From Spirochaetaceae bacterium (lineage in GTDB: Bacteria; Spirochaetota; Spirochaetia; Treponematales; Breznakiellaceae): a stretch of DNA of 5,704 nt. The notes below the pieces were generated by a model that was not told the DNA's origin, did not search any database, and saw only the letters and a program-made list of their open reading frames with translations. The position numbers and the translations under genes are program-made. Below are positions 1-5,631 of the stretch, one piece after another (position 1 is the stretch's first letter; each line of letters starts with the position of its first letter). The stretch covers positions 1-5,704 of the forward strand of contig JAITAE010000226.1 of NCBI GenBank assembly GCA_031284295.1, read 5' to 3'.

Positions 1-844
1 CGGCGATGCTACTGTTACTTACCGACCAATCAAGCGTCTTGTTTGACGCGTTGTCCGGCTTAACATCGGCCTTCAATTTGACAGCCGCCGGAGCCGCAGA
101 AACCTGTGTAAGCGTAATGCCGGTTACCGGAATGTTCTGCAAACTCGTGTCGGCAGGCAGTAAAAAAATATTTACAAAGGCGAGTGAACTGTATACCGGG
201 TTCAGTGTTTGGGGGTTAAAATCCCTCATAACAACATACATCGAAGCATAGGCATACGCAGGAGTTACGCCGCTCGCTGCCGCGGCAACATCCGCGTTGA
301 CGCTGGTCGTCAGGTTTTGCGGGTCGAAAAGGTCGTCGCTTGTCGTGAAGCGCCGGTTATCAGGTTTGGGGCTAAAGGCGCCGTTTCCGTCGGAACGTAT
401 CAGGTAACTGGACGCGTCTCTCTGTAGCGAATAGTACTTCCGGTTGGTAAAAAGGGACGCCACGCCGGACGAAAGATTGTTTGAGTCCACAGTGTAGCTA
501 TCCATCGCGGTCCAATCCGCGGCAAGCGTGGAATTCGCGTCTTGCCTCGCCGCGTCCGTATTAACCGTATCCATCAGTTTGTCGCTAAGGTATATCCTGT
601 AATATATCTCGTAGTCCCTGCCAAAGGCCATGCCGCCCGGTATGGCTATGGTAGGAATTTGCCCGTTGTTAAAATCTATCGATACCGTACTCCCGTCCGG
701 CAGCCGTATCACGGCGTTGCTGTTCAGCGTGGAACTTACGAGCGCGGCGGGCGAAAGGTACTGGTAGTCCTCTATTCCGCACGATATGGATACCACCAGC
801 GTAACGAAGGCCAAAACCGCCGTGCGCACCCCCTGCATTTTCAT
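1..844 (-). CDS. Putative lipoprotein with Ig-like (Big_2) domain, 3' end cut by window
   Basis: The reading frame is open from ATG 844 to the window edge (281 complete codons), so the C-terminus is missing. The N-terminus has Arg7, a hydrophobic stretch (about residues 8-20) and Ser-Ile-Ser-Cys22. This fits a lipoprotein signal with a relaxed spirochaetal lipobox, so the mature protein is probably lipid-anchored at Cys22 and exported. Residues 23-237 match nothing I recognise; they are rich in Ser, Thr, Asn, Asp and Tyr. Residues 238-281 (from IPVTGITLT through KTLDWSVSNSSIA) look like the first half of a bacterial Ig-like group 2 domain, a fold common in surface proteins and adhesins. The start overlaps the stop of the TPR gene (ATGA), and GGAGG lies 10 nt upstream; ATG 838 is a poorer alternative. 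Coupling implies co-expression with the TPR protein. The coding call is strong, the lipoprotein call good, Big_2 moderate, and function unknown. Confidence 0.85.
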   Translation of the reverse strand, partial: MKMQGVRTAVLAFVTLVVSISCGIEDYQYLSPAALVSSTLNSNAVIRLPDGSTVSIDFNNGQIPTIAIPGGMAFGRDYEIYYRIYLSDKLMDTVNTDAARQDANSTLAADWTAMDSYTVDSNNLSSGVASLFTNRKYYSLQRDASSYLIRSDGNGAFSPKPDNRRFTTSDDLFDPQNLTTSVNADVAAAASGVTPAYAYASMYVVMRDFNPQTLNPVYSSLAFVNIFLLPADTSLQNIPVTGITLTQVSAAPAAVKLKADVKPDNASNKTLDWSVSNSSIA

Positions 845-1590
845 TGCCCACCGGCCTCCAGCACAACGACGCGTGAATGGGCCAGGTTTGTCCACCCCGA
901 ATCCGATGGCCATTTTTCTATGACGGCGCGGTACGCGGCAATAGCCGCCTCGTTATCGCCCCTTGTTTCTTCAAGTCGGCCCACGGAAAACTGCGCGTGA
1001 GCCGCAGCCGGAAAGTCCGCAAAAGCGGCCGATTTTTGATAGCTTGACAGCGCGGAATCCGTATCGCCGGCAGCTTCCGCCGCGACCGCGGCGTTGTACA
1101 GGCATACGGGCGCCAGGTGCGTCAAAGCGCCTTTTCCCGCCGCCTCAAGCCACGCATCCCGGGCTTCCTGCCATTCTCCACGTTCATGATAAATGTTGGC
1201 CGCCATAAACCACGCGCGCGCCGCCGGGTAGCCTGACGCGCTCTTTCCAAAAGCCCCCAGATCGTCCAGCAGCGCCTGAATCCCGTTATCGGCTGTTTCA
1301 CCGCCGTCAGCTACGGAATCCCCGTTTTCAACGCCGTCCACGGTTTCGCCTGCAGCCGCCCCGCCGCCCGCAACCAGCGAGTCTTTTATACCGTTGTAGC
1401 GCTCGACAAGAACATCCAGTTTAGCGACCGTGCTTTTTTGTATGGAATCCCGCAAAACCAGCGTAATGACAAGCCCCGCCAGCAAAACCGCGATGATGAT
1501 GACGGATACGAATAAAAATTTGCGATTTTTTTGAAAAAAACTGTAAAGGCTGTCCTCGTCTTCCGTAGCAAGAATTTCATTCTTTTCCAT
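841..1590 (-). CDS. TPR-repeat protein with single N-terminal membrane anchor
   Basis: 249 residues. A short acidic, probably cytoplasmic N-terminus (1-20) is followed by one strong transmembrane segment (about 25-46). A Gly/Ala/Asp/Glu-rich low-complexity linker (about 74-102) leads to three helical repeats of TPR type (about 123-155, 160-191 and 196-228; for example the ANIYHERGEWQEARDAW pattern and the RLEETRGDNEAAIAAY pattern). The layout resembles YfgM-like bitopic TPR proteins: anchored in the inner membrane with the repeats outside, acting as a protein-binding scaffold. A role in envelope assembly is inference from the family and from the neighbouring lipoprotein. ATG 1590 is supported by AGAGGT (1601-1596) 5 nt upstream. 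The gene starts 30 bp after the activator stop and its own stop overlaps the lipoprotein start, so it is probably the middle gene of the transcript. TPR and membrane topology are clear; the partner is unknown. Confidence 0.9.
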   Translation of the reverse strand: MEKNEILATEDEDSLYSFFQKNRKFLFVSVIIIAVLLAGLVITLVLRDSIQKSTVAKLDVLVERYNGIKDSLVAGGGAAAGETVDGVENGDSVADGGETADNGIQALLDDLGAFGKSASGYPAARAWFMAANIYHERGEWQEARDAWLEAAGKGALTHLAPVCLYNAAVAAEAAGDTDSALSSYQKSAAFADFPAAAHAQFSVGRLEETRGDNEAAIAAYRAVIEKWPSDSGWTNLAHSRVVVLEAGGQ

Positions 1591-1620
1591 GTGATACCTC
1601 TAAAATACCATAAAATTACA

Positions 1621-3132
1621 TCACCTAACAATGTTGAAGTCCCGAATTATTTTAGCCAGATACGTCCTCTGTATGTCAAGCGCCCGCGCGGTTTTCGTCT
1701 GATTCCATTCGTGTTCCGCCAGCACCTCCCTGATAAAATGCTCTTTGAAGGCGTTCAGCGCCGCCTTGAGCGACCGCGACCCGGAGGCCGTCTCTACCCT
1801 GAACATGGAGTCGCCGCCGGAAAACATATCTTCTTTCTGAATCACCGTCCCCGTGGCCGCAACGCAGCCGCGCTCCACACAATTTTCCAGTTCGCGTACA
1901 TTTCCGGGCCAGGAGTACGCGATAAGGGCCCTCATCGCCTCTTCCGAAAACCCGTCGAAGTGTTTTTTCATGTCCCGCATACAGTTTTCAAGGAAAAACC
2001 GGGCCAGTTCCGGTATGTCCTCGATCCGCTGACGGAGGGGCGGCACGTAAATTGGAAGTACATTGAGCCTGTAGTACAGATCGTTCCTGAATTTTCCTCC
2101 GGAAACCAGTTTTTCGATGTCCTTGTTTGTCGCGGCGAGTATCCTCACATCCACGCTTTGCGGCGTTTCGGAACCGACTTTTTCAAAGTTTTTTTGCTGA
2201 ATCACGCGCAGCAGTTTTGCCTGTAGATCAAGCGGAAGATCGCCCACCTCGTCAAGGAATATAGTGCCTCCGTCCGCTGCCTCAAAACGCCCCTTACGGG
2301 TATTAAGCGCTCCTGTAAACGCGCCCTTTACATGGCCAAACAGTTCGCTTTCGGCAAGGCCGGACGGCAGCGCGGCGCAGTTTACCCGCACAAAGGGCCC
2401 TACCTTCCGGGCGCTACGCAGATGTATCTGTTCGGCGACAAGTTCTTTGCCCACGCCGCTTTCTCCGAGTATCAGTACGGCGGAATCGGTGGTGGCCAGA
2501 CGGTCTATCACGGCAAGTTTTTCCTTCATAACTGGGCTCTTTGCGATCAACGTATGAAACACACCGCTCGTTTCAAGCTGCTCCTGTAGGACGGCGGCTT
2601 TGTTCTGCGCTTTTTCGTAAATTTGCGCGTTCCACAGGGCCAGCGCCGCCTGATTCGCAAATATTTCCAGCCACTCAAGGTCTTCGCCTGAGAATTTGGC
2701 CGCGTTTTTTTTGTTGATAACTTCCAGAACACCGATACAGCGATCCTTCGCCTGCATGGGAACGGCAATAACTGTCTTTGCCATAAAGCCGATCCGTTCA
2801 AACACCGCAGAAAGGCGGTACTCGGAATTATCCGTATCGTTGATGATGATCGATTTGTTGTGACGGGCAACCCAACCGGCTATCCCTTCGCCGATCTCTA
2901 TGCTCTGCTGTTCAAGCCGTCTCCCGTCAGAAAAACCGCTCGCCACCTCAAAAAACATTTTACCCCGCATATCATCCATCATCAAAAGGCAGGAAGCCGC
3001 GGCATCGCATAACCTGCCCGCCGATTCGATAATCTCAGTCAAAAGACCGTGAATATCGGAATAATCCGAATTGATTAATATGCTGATTTCGATCAGCGTA
3101 TGGAATTTATCTGGATCAATATGCGCCAACAT
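1621..3132 (-). CDS. Sigma-54-dependent transcriptional activator (GAF - AAA+ - Fis HTH)
   Basis: 503 residues, full length for an enhancer-binding protein of FhlA/NifA type. An N-terminal GAF sensor domain (about 10-170) replaces the receiver domain of NtrC-type proteins, so control is probably by a small ligand or redox state, not phosphorylation. The central AAA+ domain has Walker A GESGVGKE (223-230), an intact sigma-54 contact loop GAFTGA (270-275), Walker B GGTIFLDE (288-295), a sensor I RILAATN motif, and the FRNDLYYRLNVLPI / PPLRQRIEDI arginine-finger region. The C-terminus carries a Fis-type helix-turn-helix (about 465-500, including TKTARALDIQRTYLAKIIRD). It should use ATP hydrolysis to open sigma-54 holoenzyme promoters; its targets are not visible here. 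ATG 3132 is the most upstream start, because an in-frame TAA lies 9 nt before it (3141-3139), but no clear Shine-Dalgarno precedes it. A sigma-70-type promoter lies 51 bp upstream. Confidence 0.96.
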   Translation of the reverse strand: MLAHIDPDKFHTLIEISILINSDYSDIHGLLTEIIESAGRLCDAAASCLLMMDDMRGKMFFEVASGFSDGRRLEQQSIEIGEGIAGWVARHNKSIIINDTDNSEYRLSAVFERIGFMAKTVIAVPMQAKDRCIGVLEVINKKNAAKFSGEDLEWLEIFANQAALALWNAQIYEKAQNKAAVLQEQLETSGVFHTLIAKSPVMKEKLAVIDRLATTDSAVLILGESGVGKELVAEQIHLRSARKVGPFVRVNCAALPSGLAESELFGHVKGAFTGALNTRKGRFEAADGGTIFLDEVGDLPLDLQAKLLRVIQQKNFEKVGSETPQSVDVRILAATNKDIEKLVSGGKFRNDLYYRLNVLPIYVPPLRQRIEDIPELARFFLENCMRDMKKHFDGFSEEAMRALIAYSWPGNVRELENCVERGCVAATGTVIQKEDMFSGGDSMFRVETASGSRSLKAALNAFKEHFIREVLAEHEWNQTKTARALDIQRTYLAKIIRDFNIVR

Positions 3133-3160
3133 TTTAAGTTACAGAGGGCCGTACCAGTCC

Positions 3161-3171
3161 GGGCAGTGCCC
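3161..3171. promoter_or_regulatory. 11-bp palindrome at the predicted transcription start (possible operator)
   Basis: GGGCAGTGCCC is a perfect inverted repeat with a single central base, lying at about +5 to +15 of the predicted transcript. The one-base centre rules out a stable RNA hairpin of this exact form, so if it works it is more likely a DNA site for a dimeric repressor. Five-base arms can arise by chance, so support is modest. Confidence 0.3.
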
Positions 3172-3182
3172 ACAACCGTTTA

Positions 3183-3211
3183 ATTATGTATTTTCGGTAA
3201 TGTTTTGTCAA
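3183..3211 (-). promoter_or_regulatory. Predicted sigma-70-type promoter for the activator-TPR-lipoprotein transcript
   Basis: On the minus strand, TTGACA (3211-3206) is a perfect -35 element. An exact 17-bp spacer (3205-3189) separates it from CATAAT (3188-3183), which matches the -10 consensus at five of six positions. Transcription would start near 3176, giving a leader of about 44 nt before ATG 3132. There is no convincing -24/-12 element here, so the sigma-54 activator itself appears to be made from a housekeeping promoter. Confidence 0.7.
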
Positions 3212-3227
3212 GGCGGCGCGTTGCCTT
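3206..3227 (+). terminator. Weak stem-loop with short T-run, plus-strand orientation
   Basis: AAGGCGG (3210-3216) can pair with TTGCCTT (3221-3227) around a CGCG loop; two of the seven pairs are G-T, and TTTA follows on the plus strand. The shape is terminator-like, but no plus-strand gene is seen upstream, and the sequence overlaps the -35 box of the minus-strand promoter. It may be incidental. Confidence 0.15.
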
Positions 3228-3302
3228 TTAAATACGCTGGGCCGCCGGCGGCTTTACACATGCTTGTGGATTCGTTGTTGCGCTTGTTATGTCACTTTTC
3301 AT
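3228..3302 (-). CDS. Possible 24-residue small ORF, function unknown
   Basis: ATG 3302 to TAA 3230-3228 encodes 24 residues, beginning MKSDITSATTNPQACVKPP and ending in RI. The main support is the ribosome binding site: TGAGGAG followed by 5 nt (TGTAA) before the ATG, better than that of either neighbouring full-length gene. A TTGACA sits about 35 nt upstream, without a good -10 box. There is no transmembrane segment and no recognised motif; the frame contains the 12-bp GC palindrome (3241-3252). It lies between the transposase-like fragment and the activator promoter. It could be a leader peptide, the truncated 5' end of a lost gene, or chance. Confidence 0.25.
   Translation of the reverse strand: MKSDITSATTNPQACVKPPAAQRI
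3241..3252. repeat. Perfect 12-bp GC palindrome
   Basis: GCCGCCGGCGGC is its own reverse complement. It lies about 30 bp upstream of the -35 box of the activator promoter and inside the possible small ORF. In a GC-rich genome this may be chance; a protein-binding site is possible. Confidence 0.3.
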
Positions 3303-3320
3303 TTACACTCCTCACTTTTC
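3292..3320. repeat. 9-bp direct repeat, 20-bp period
   Basis: TCACTTTTC occurs at 3292-3300 and again at 3312-3320, so equivalent bases are 20 bp apart, about two helical turns. On the minus strand the copies read GAAAAGTGA and flank the Shine-Dalgarno and start codon of the possible small ORF. The pair lies about 115-145 bp upstream of the predicted activator transcription start, within the range used by upstream activator sites. Confidence 0.35.
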
Positions 3321-3450
3321 CTATGTTTTTATGTCAAGGAAAAATGAATCGTCCACCCATTTTTCCCCGGACAACTCCCGGTCCTGTTATGCGCTCATTA
3401 ATATCCCAGTTTTTGTCTTTCAGCCTCGGCCTCATTCTGTAATGTCTGGT

Positions 3451-3576
3451 TTAATACCCCGCCGCAAGTTTGTTTGCGCGCTTGCCGCGCGTAGGCTCAT
3501 TATCCCGCTCCTCGTATTCCGTTCCGTTTTTCATTACCGCGTACATCAATTTCCCAAAGCTATAGACCGGTTGATC
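3451..3576 (-). pseudogene. Transposase-like C-terminal fragment (possibly IS110 family)
   Basis: A frame open from 3576 to TAA 3453-3451 encodes 41 residues, including FGKLMYAVMKNGTEYEERDN and a basic tail containing TRGKRANKL. The pattern of a Lys-Leu, a hydrophobic stretch with Tyr, then Lys-Asn-Gly-Thr-x-Tyr recalls the last segment of IS116/IS110/IS902-type (DEDD) transposases. No upstream transposase sequence precedes it: the frame runs into the 3' end of the methyltransferase gene, which it overlaps by 17 nt. I therefore read it as the scar of a mostly deleted insertion sequence. The family assignment comes from memory of such tails and is uncertain. It could instead be the tail of another lost gene, or a 31-aa ORF starting at ATG 3546. 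Confidence 0.35.
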
Positions 3577-4408
3577 TTATCAGCATCACATCGCCGAAAC
3601 CGAGACGTTTAGCCAATTTGTCGAACACAAATTTTACGGGACGCGGAGCGCTTCCGGCGGCCAAGCCGCCCCAGGTAACGATTTTTTCGATGAGGAACCC
3701 CTCCTGTTCAAGCAGCCGTGTAAGCGTTTTGGCCGAAAACAGGTAAAGATGGTCAAATATCGCCGATCTCCAGCGGCTCCCGAAAAGACGCGCCTGAAAA
3801 CCGTCAATGTTTGGGGTGGTCAAAAACAGCCGTCCCTCCGCGGCAAGCAGCCGCCGCGCTTCCGCCAAAAATACGCGCGGACGGCGCAGATGTTCAATAA
3901 GGTGGGACGCGGTGATCAGCGTATATGCGCCTGCCGTAAGCCGGTTTTCTTCCAGCGGCCGCTCGTACACCAGCAGACCGCGCGTCCGTCGCGCATAGTC
4001 CGCCTGCCGTCCGTTGATTTCCACCCCCTCGGCCTGCCAGCCGCGTTCCCGCAGCTTTGCCGGCAGGGCGCCGGTCGCGCAGCCGATGTCAAGCGCGCGC
4101 CGCCCGGACAGGTCCAGCCCGCTTTCGAACTGGTAAAAACCGGCGTCCGCAAGCGCAAGCATTTCCAGTTCCAAAAATGTCTTTTCGTTTGCAATCTCGT
4201 ATTCAAGGTAGTCGTCCCCGCTGTAACGCCGCTTGACGGCTTCCGCGTCAGGCTGCGGATTCATCTGAACAAGGGAACATTGCTTGCAGCGCACATACCC
4301 AAAGCCTTCGCAGCGCAGGCGCGCGGAAAAATCCCGCCCGCCGCAAAGCGCGCAGGGCTCCTCGCGCCGTTTTTCATGCCGAAGCGGCGTAGACCATGTT
4401 TTTATCAT
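3560..4408 (-). CDS. Class I SAM-dependent methyltransferase with N-terminal zinc ribbon
   Basis: 282 residues from ATG 4408. A Cys4 zinc-ribbon comes first (Cys19-x2-Cys22 and Cys41-x2-Cys44, the latter followed by SLVQMNPQP). Next is a Rossmann methyltransferase core with the SAM-binding motif LDIGCATGAL (106-115), an acidic ribose-binding Glu130, HLIEH (169-173) and LFLTTPN (about 194-200). This is the Methyltransf_23-like arrangement often found in small-molecule, sugar or lipid methyltransferases; the substrate cannot be told from sequence. The start is uncertain: GTG 4438 would add ten residues. ATG 4408 is preferred because 18 residues then precede the first Cys and it overlaps the stop of a 19-codon frame. 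Neither start has a clear Shine-Dalgarno. The gene follows the DHH gene closely and is probably co-transcribed. The C-terminus (GDVMLIRS plus three residues) is about where the family ends, but its last codons abut the transposase-like fragment and may have been replaced. Confidence 0.88.
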   Translation of the reverse strand: MIKTWSTPLRHEKRREEPCALCGGRDFSARLRCEGFGYVRCKQCSLVQMNPQPDAEAVKRRYSGDDYLEYEIANEKTFLELEMLALADAGFYQFESGLDLSGRRALDIGCATGALPAKLRERGWQAEGVEINGRQADYARRTRGLLVYERPLEENRLTAGAYTLITASHLIEHLRRPRVFLAEARRLLAAEGRLFLTTPNIDGFQARLFGSRWRSAIFDHLYLFSAKTLTRLLEQEGFLIEKIVTWGGLAAGSAPRPVKFVFDKLAKRLGFGDVMLIRSTGL

Positions 4409-4464
4409 ACTTGCCGCACTTGCCCAATTTCCGTACACATCAGGCTTTTTGCAGCGCCTATCAT
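4405..4464 (-). other. 19-codon linking frame with ATGA overlaps at both ends
   Basis: ATG 4464-4462 overlaps the TGA of the DHH gene (4463-4461). The frame runs 19 codons (MIGAAKSLMCTEIGQVRQV), and its own TGA (4407-4405) overlaps the ATG of the methyltransferase (4408-4406). No separate ribosome binding site is seen. It could pass terminating ribosomes from the DHH gene to the methyltransferase, or be coincidental. A stable peptide product is not claimed. Confidence 0.3.
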
Positions 4465-5459
4465 GACGCCGTATAGGTCAGGATTTTTTCAAATTCGCCG
4501 ATAACAGAACTTTTTAGCTCAACGATCCGGCCCTTGACATAGGCGCCGGCAGCGTTTTTGTGGCCTCCGCCCCCGTAAACGGCGGCTATCTTTGCCACAT
4601 CGACGGAATTACGCGAGCGCAGGCCCATCGCGCATTCCCGGTCGGTGTGTTGACGTATTACAGCCGCCGCTTCGACCCCGTCCACAGACATCAAAAGCTG
4701 GTAAAGCGTATCCGAATCGCGGTTTTCTATGCCGTACTTTTCCGTCTCGGCCAGTTCCTCCGTTGTGAGCAGCAGTTTTCCGTCAAAATAGCTTTCCGTG
4801 CGCTCCAGCACCGTTCCCAGCAGCAGGCGGGAAGCAAGCGTCTTGCCGCCGTTGATTTCGGCAAAGGTTTCTTTTGGGCTGGCCCCCGCGCCTATAAGCT
4901 CGGCGGCTACGCGGAATGTTTCTTCCCCGTTCCTGTCGATGTGCCGGAAAAAGCCTGAATCCGTACAGAGGCCCAGAAACAAGAGCCGCGCCTCGTCCGC
5001 AGACAGTTCGACCCCAAAGGCTTTGAACAGCGAAAAGACAAGTATCGTGGCAGACGCCGCCTGCGCCTCGATGTAGGCGCAGGCGGCGCTTTCGCTACCC
5101 GCATCCTCACTATGCTTGTGGTGGTCTATTATCGCCAGCGGCAGGCCCGCGAGCGCTTGGTATATACTGCCGGTGCGGTGCGGCCCCTGACAATCAACAA
5201 TGATCAGGGCGGCGCCGGACCTGTCGGTTTCCGTTACCTTGTCCAAAAACAATTCTTTGTAAGGCTGCACTTCAGGCTTGCGAAAAGGCCCGGCGGAACG
5301 TAGCAACGTATCTTTGCCAAGCCGTTTCAGCAGGGATGCAAGCGCAAGCTGACTGCCTATGCAGTCAGCATCCGGTTCATCGTGACCCGCGATGATAAAC
5401 TTACCCTGCCTTTCGATAAACTCCAATAAAGCGGCCGGCGGACAAAAAGTTTTTCCCAT
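4461..5459 (-). CDS. nrnA: DHH/DHHA1 phosphoesterase, NrnA-like oligoribonuclease / pAp phosphatase
   Basis: 332 residues, typical NrnA length. The DHH domain holds the metal-binding motifs in order: HDEPDADCIGS (26-36), VDC followed by HRTG (88-97), IDHHKH (111-116) and CTDSGFFRH (165-173). The C-terminal DHHA1 domain ends with the substrate-binding GGGGH (296-300) followed by KNAAGA. All key residues are present, so the enzyme should be an active Mn-dependent cytoplasmic hydrolase. Family members degrade 2-5 nt RNA (nanoRNA), and many also convert 3'-phosphoadenosine 5'-phosphate to AMP; some cleave cyclic-dinucleotide products such as pApA. Which substrate dominates here cannot be read from sequence. 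ATG 5459 has AGGA 4 nt upstream (5467-5464). The methyltransferase follows downstream. Upstream lie a GC-rich hairpin and a mobile-element-like remnant, and I find no clear promoter there, so read-through from the gene ending at 5632 is possible. Confidence 0.93.
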   Translation of the reverse strand: MGKTFCPPAALLEFIERQGKFIIAGHDEPDADCIGSQLALASLLKRLGKDTLLRSAGPFRKPEVQPYKELFLDKVTETDRSGAALIIVDCQGPHRTGSIYQALAGLPLAIIDHHKHSEDAGSESAACAYIEAQAASATILVFSLFKAFGVELSADEARLLFLGLCTDSGFFRHIDRNGEETFRVAAELIGAGASPKETFAEINGGKTLASRLLLGTVLERTESYFDGKLLLTTEELAETEKYGIENRDSDTLYQLLMSVDGVEAAAVIRQHTDRECAMGLRSRNSVDVAKIAAVYGGGGHKNAAGAYVKGRIVELKSSVIGEFEKILTYTAS

Positions 5460-5475
5460 AAATTCCTGAAAATTT

Positions 5476-5496
5476 GCCGCGATACGGCTGCGCGGC
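5476..5496 (-). promoter_or_regulatory. GC-rich hairpin in the leader of the DHH gene
   Basis: GCCGCG (5476-5481) and CGCGGC (5491-5496) form a perfect 6-bp stem with a 9-nt loop. On the minus strand it is followed by AAATTTTC, 8 nt before the AGGA ribosome binding site. It could be a weak terminator, an mRNA-protecting structure or a modulator of translation. The T-run is too short and interrupted for a strong intrinsic terminator. Confidence 0.3.
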
Positions 5497-5497
5497 G

Positions 5498-5610
5498 CTA
5501 AGACCGGACGGCAGAATTGAGGTAACCCACGGACTCAAAGGCATCCCGCATTTTTCCGCTTGTTCACACGGGAATGAAGCTCCCCATCCTTCAGGGCAAG
5601 GAGGTTCATT
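5498..5610 (+). mobile_element. Remnant resembling the tnpB tail and right end of an IS200/IS605-type element
   Basis: The core is an imperfect inverted repeat at 5573-5610. AATGAA (5573-5578) pairs with TTCATT (5605-5610), and CTCC (5580-5583) pairs with GGAG. The inner CAGGGCAAGGAG arm faces a diverged partner: four adjacent changes, CCAT where TTGC would pair, all of them transitions. Right ends of tnpB-carrying elements commonly have the form GAAGCTCC, hairpin, GGAGGTTCA. To its left, one plus-strand frame is open from 5462 through the repeat and reads LRPDGRIEVTHGLKGIPHF followed by SACSHGNEAP, which recalls the low-complexity tails of TnpB proteins. The rest of tnpB and the left end are absent, because the DHH gene starts at 5459 on the other strand. 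The assignment is pattern memory without a search, so moderate to low confidence. Confidence 0.4.
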
Positions 5611-5631
5611 TACGCGCATACCCTTAATTCT

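Noticed and set aside
542..1000. Plus-strand open frame (152 codons) opposite the lipoprotein and TPR genes
   Set aside because: It is an antisense shadow with basic, low-complexity composition; the minus frame has a signal peptide, a lipobox and a coupled start.
1531..2226. Plus-strand open frame (231 codons) opposite the activator and TPR genes
   Set aside because: It is antisense to the highly conserved AAA+ and helix-turn-helix coding sequence, with no ribosome binding site or recognisable domain.
3141..3156. Possible sigma-54 promoter, minus strand, starting TGGTACG
   Set aside because: The -24 half is fair (TGGTAC versus TGGCAC) but the -12 half lacks the required GC at the right spacing.
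3345..3396. Possible terminator after the methyltransferase around the GGAC...GTCC repeat
   Set aside because: Only a 4-bp stem forms, and no T-run follows on the minus strand.
3462..3500. CGCGC...GCGCG hairpin within the transposase-like fragment
   Set aside because: A 5-bp GC stem with no T-run, within coding-like GC-rich sequence; likely incidental.
3071..3612. Two overlapping plus-strand frames across the intergenic gap (3071-3442 and 3289-3612)
   Set aside because: They overlap the ends of both neighbouring genes on the opposite strand, lack ribosome binding sites and look like random translation.
3749..4504. Long plus-strand open frame (251 codons) opposite the methyltransferase
   Set aside because: It lies antisense to a gene with clear catalytic motifs, is rich in Arg, Pro and Ala, and shows no motif of its own; such frames are common opposite GC-rich genes.
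5401..5619. Minus-strand 72-codon frame overlapping the DHH start
   Set aside because: It runs through the inverted repeat and into the DHH gene in another frame and has no family resemblance. It is better explained as the reverse reading of the mobile-element remnant.
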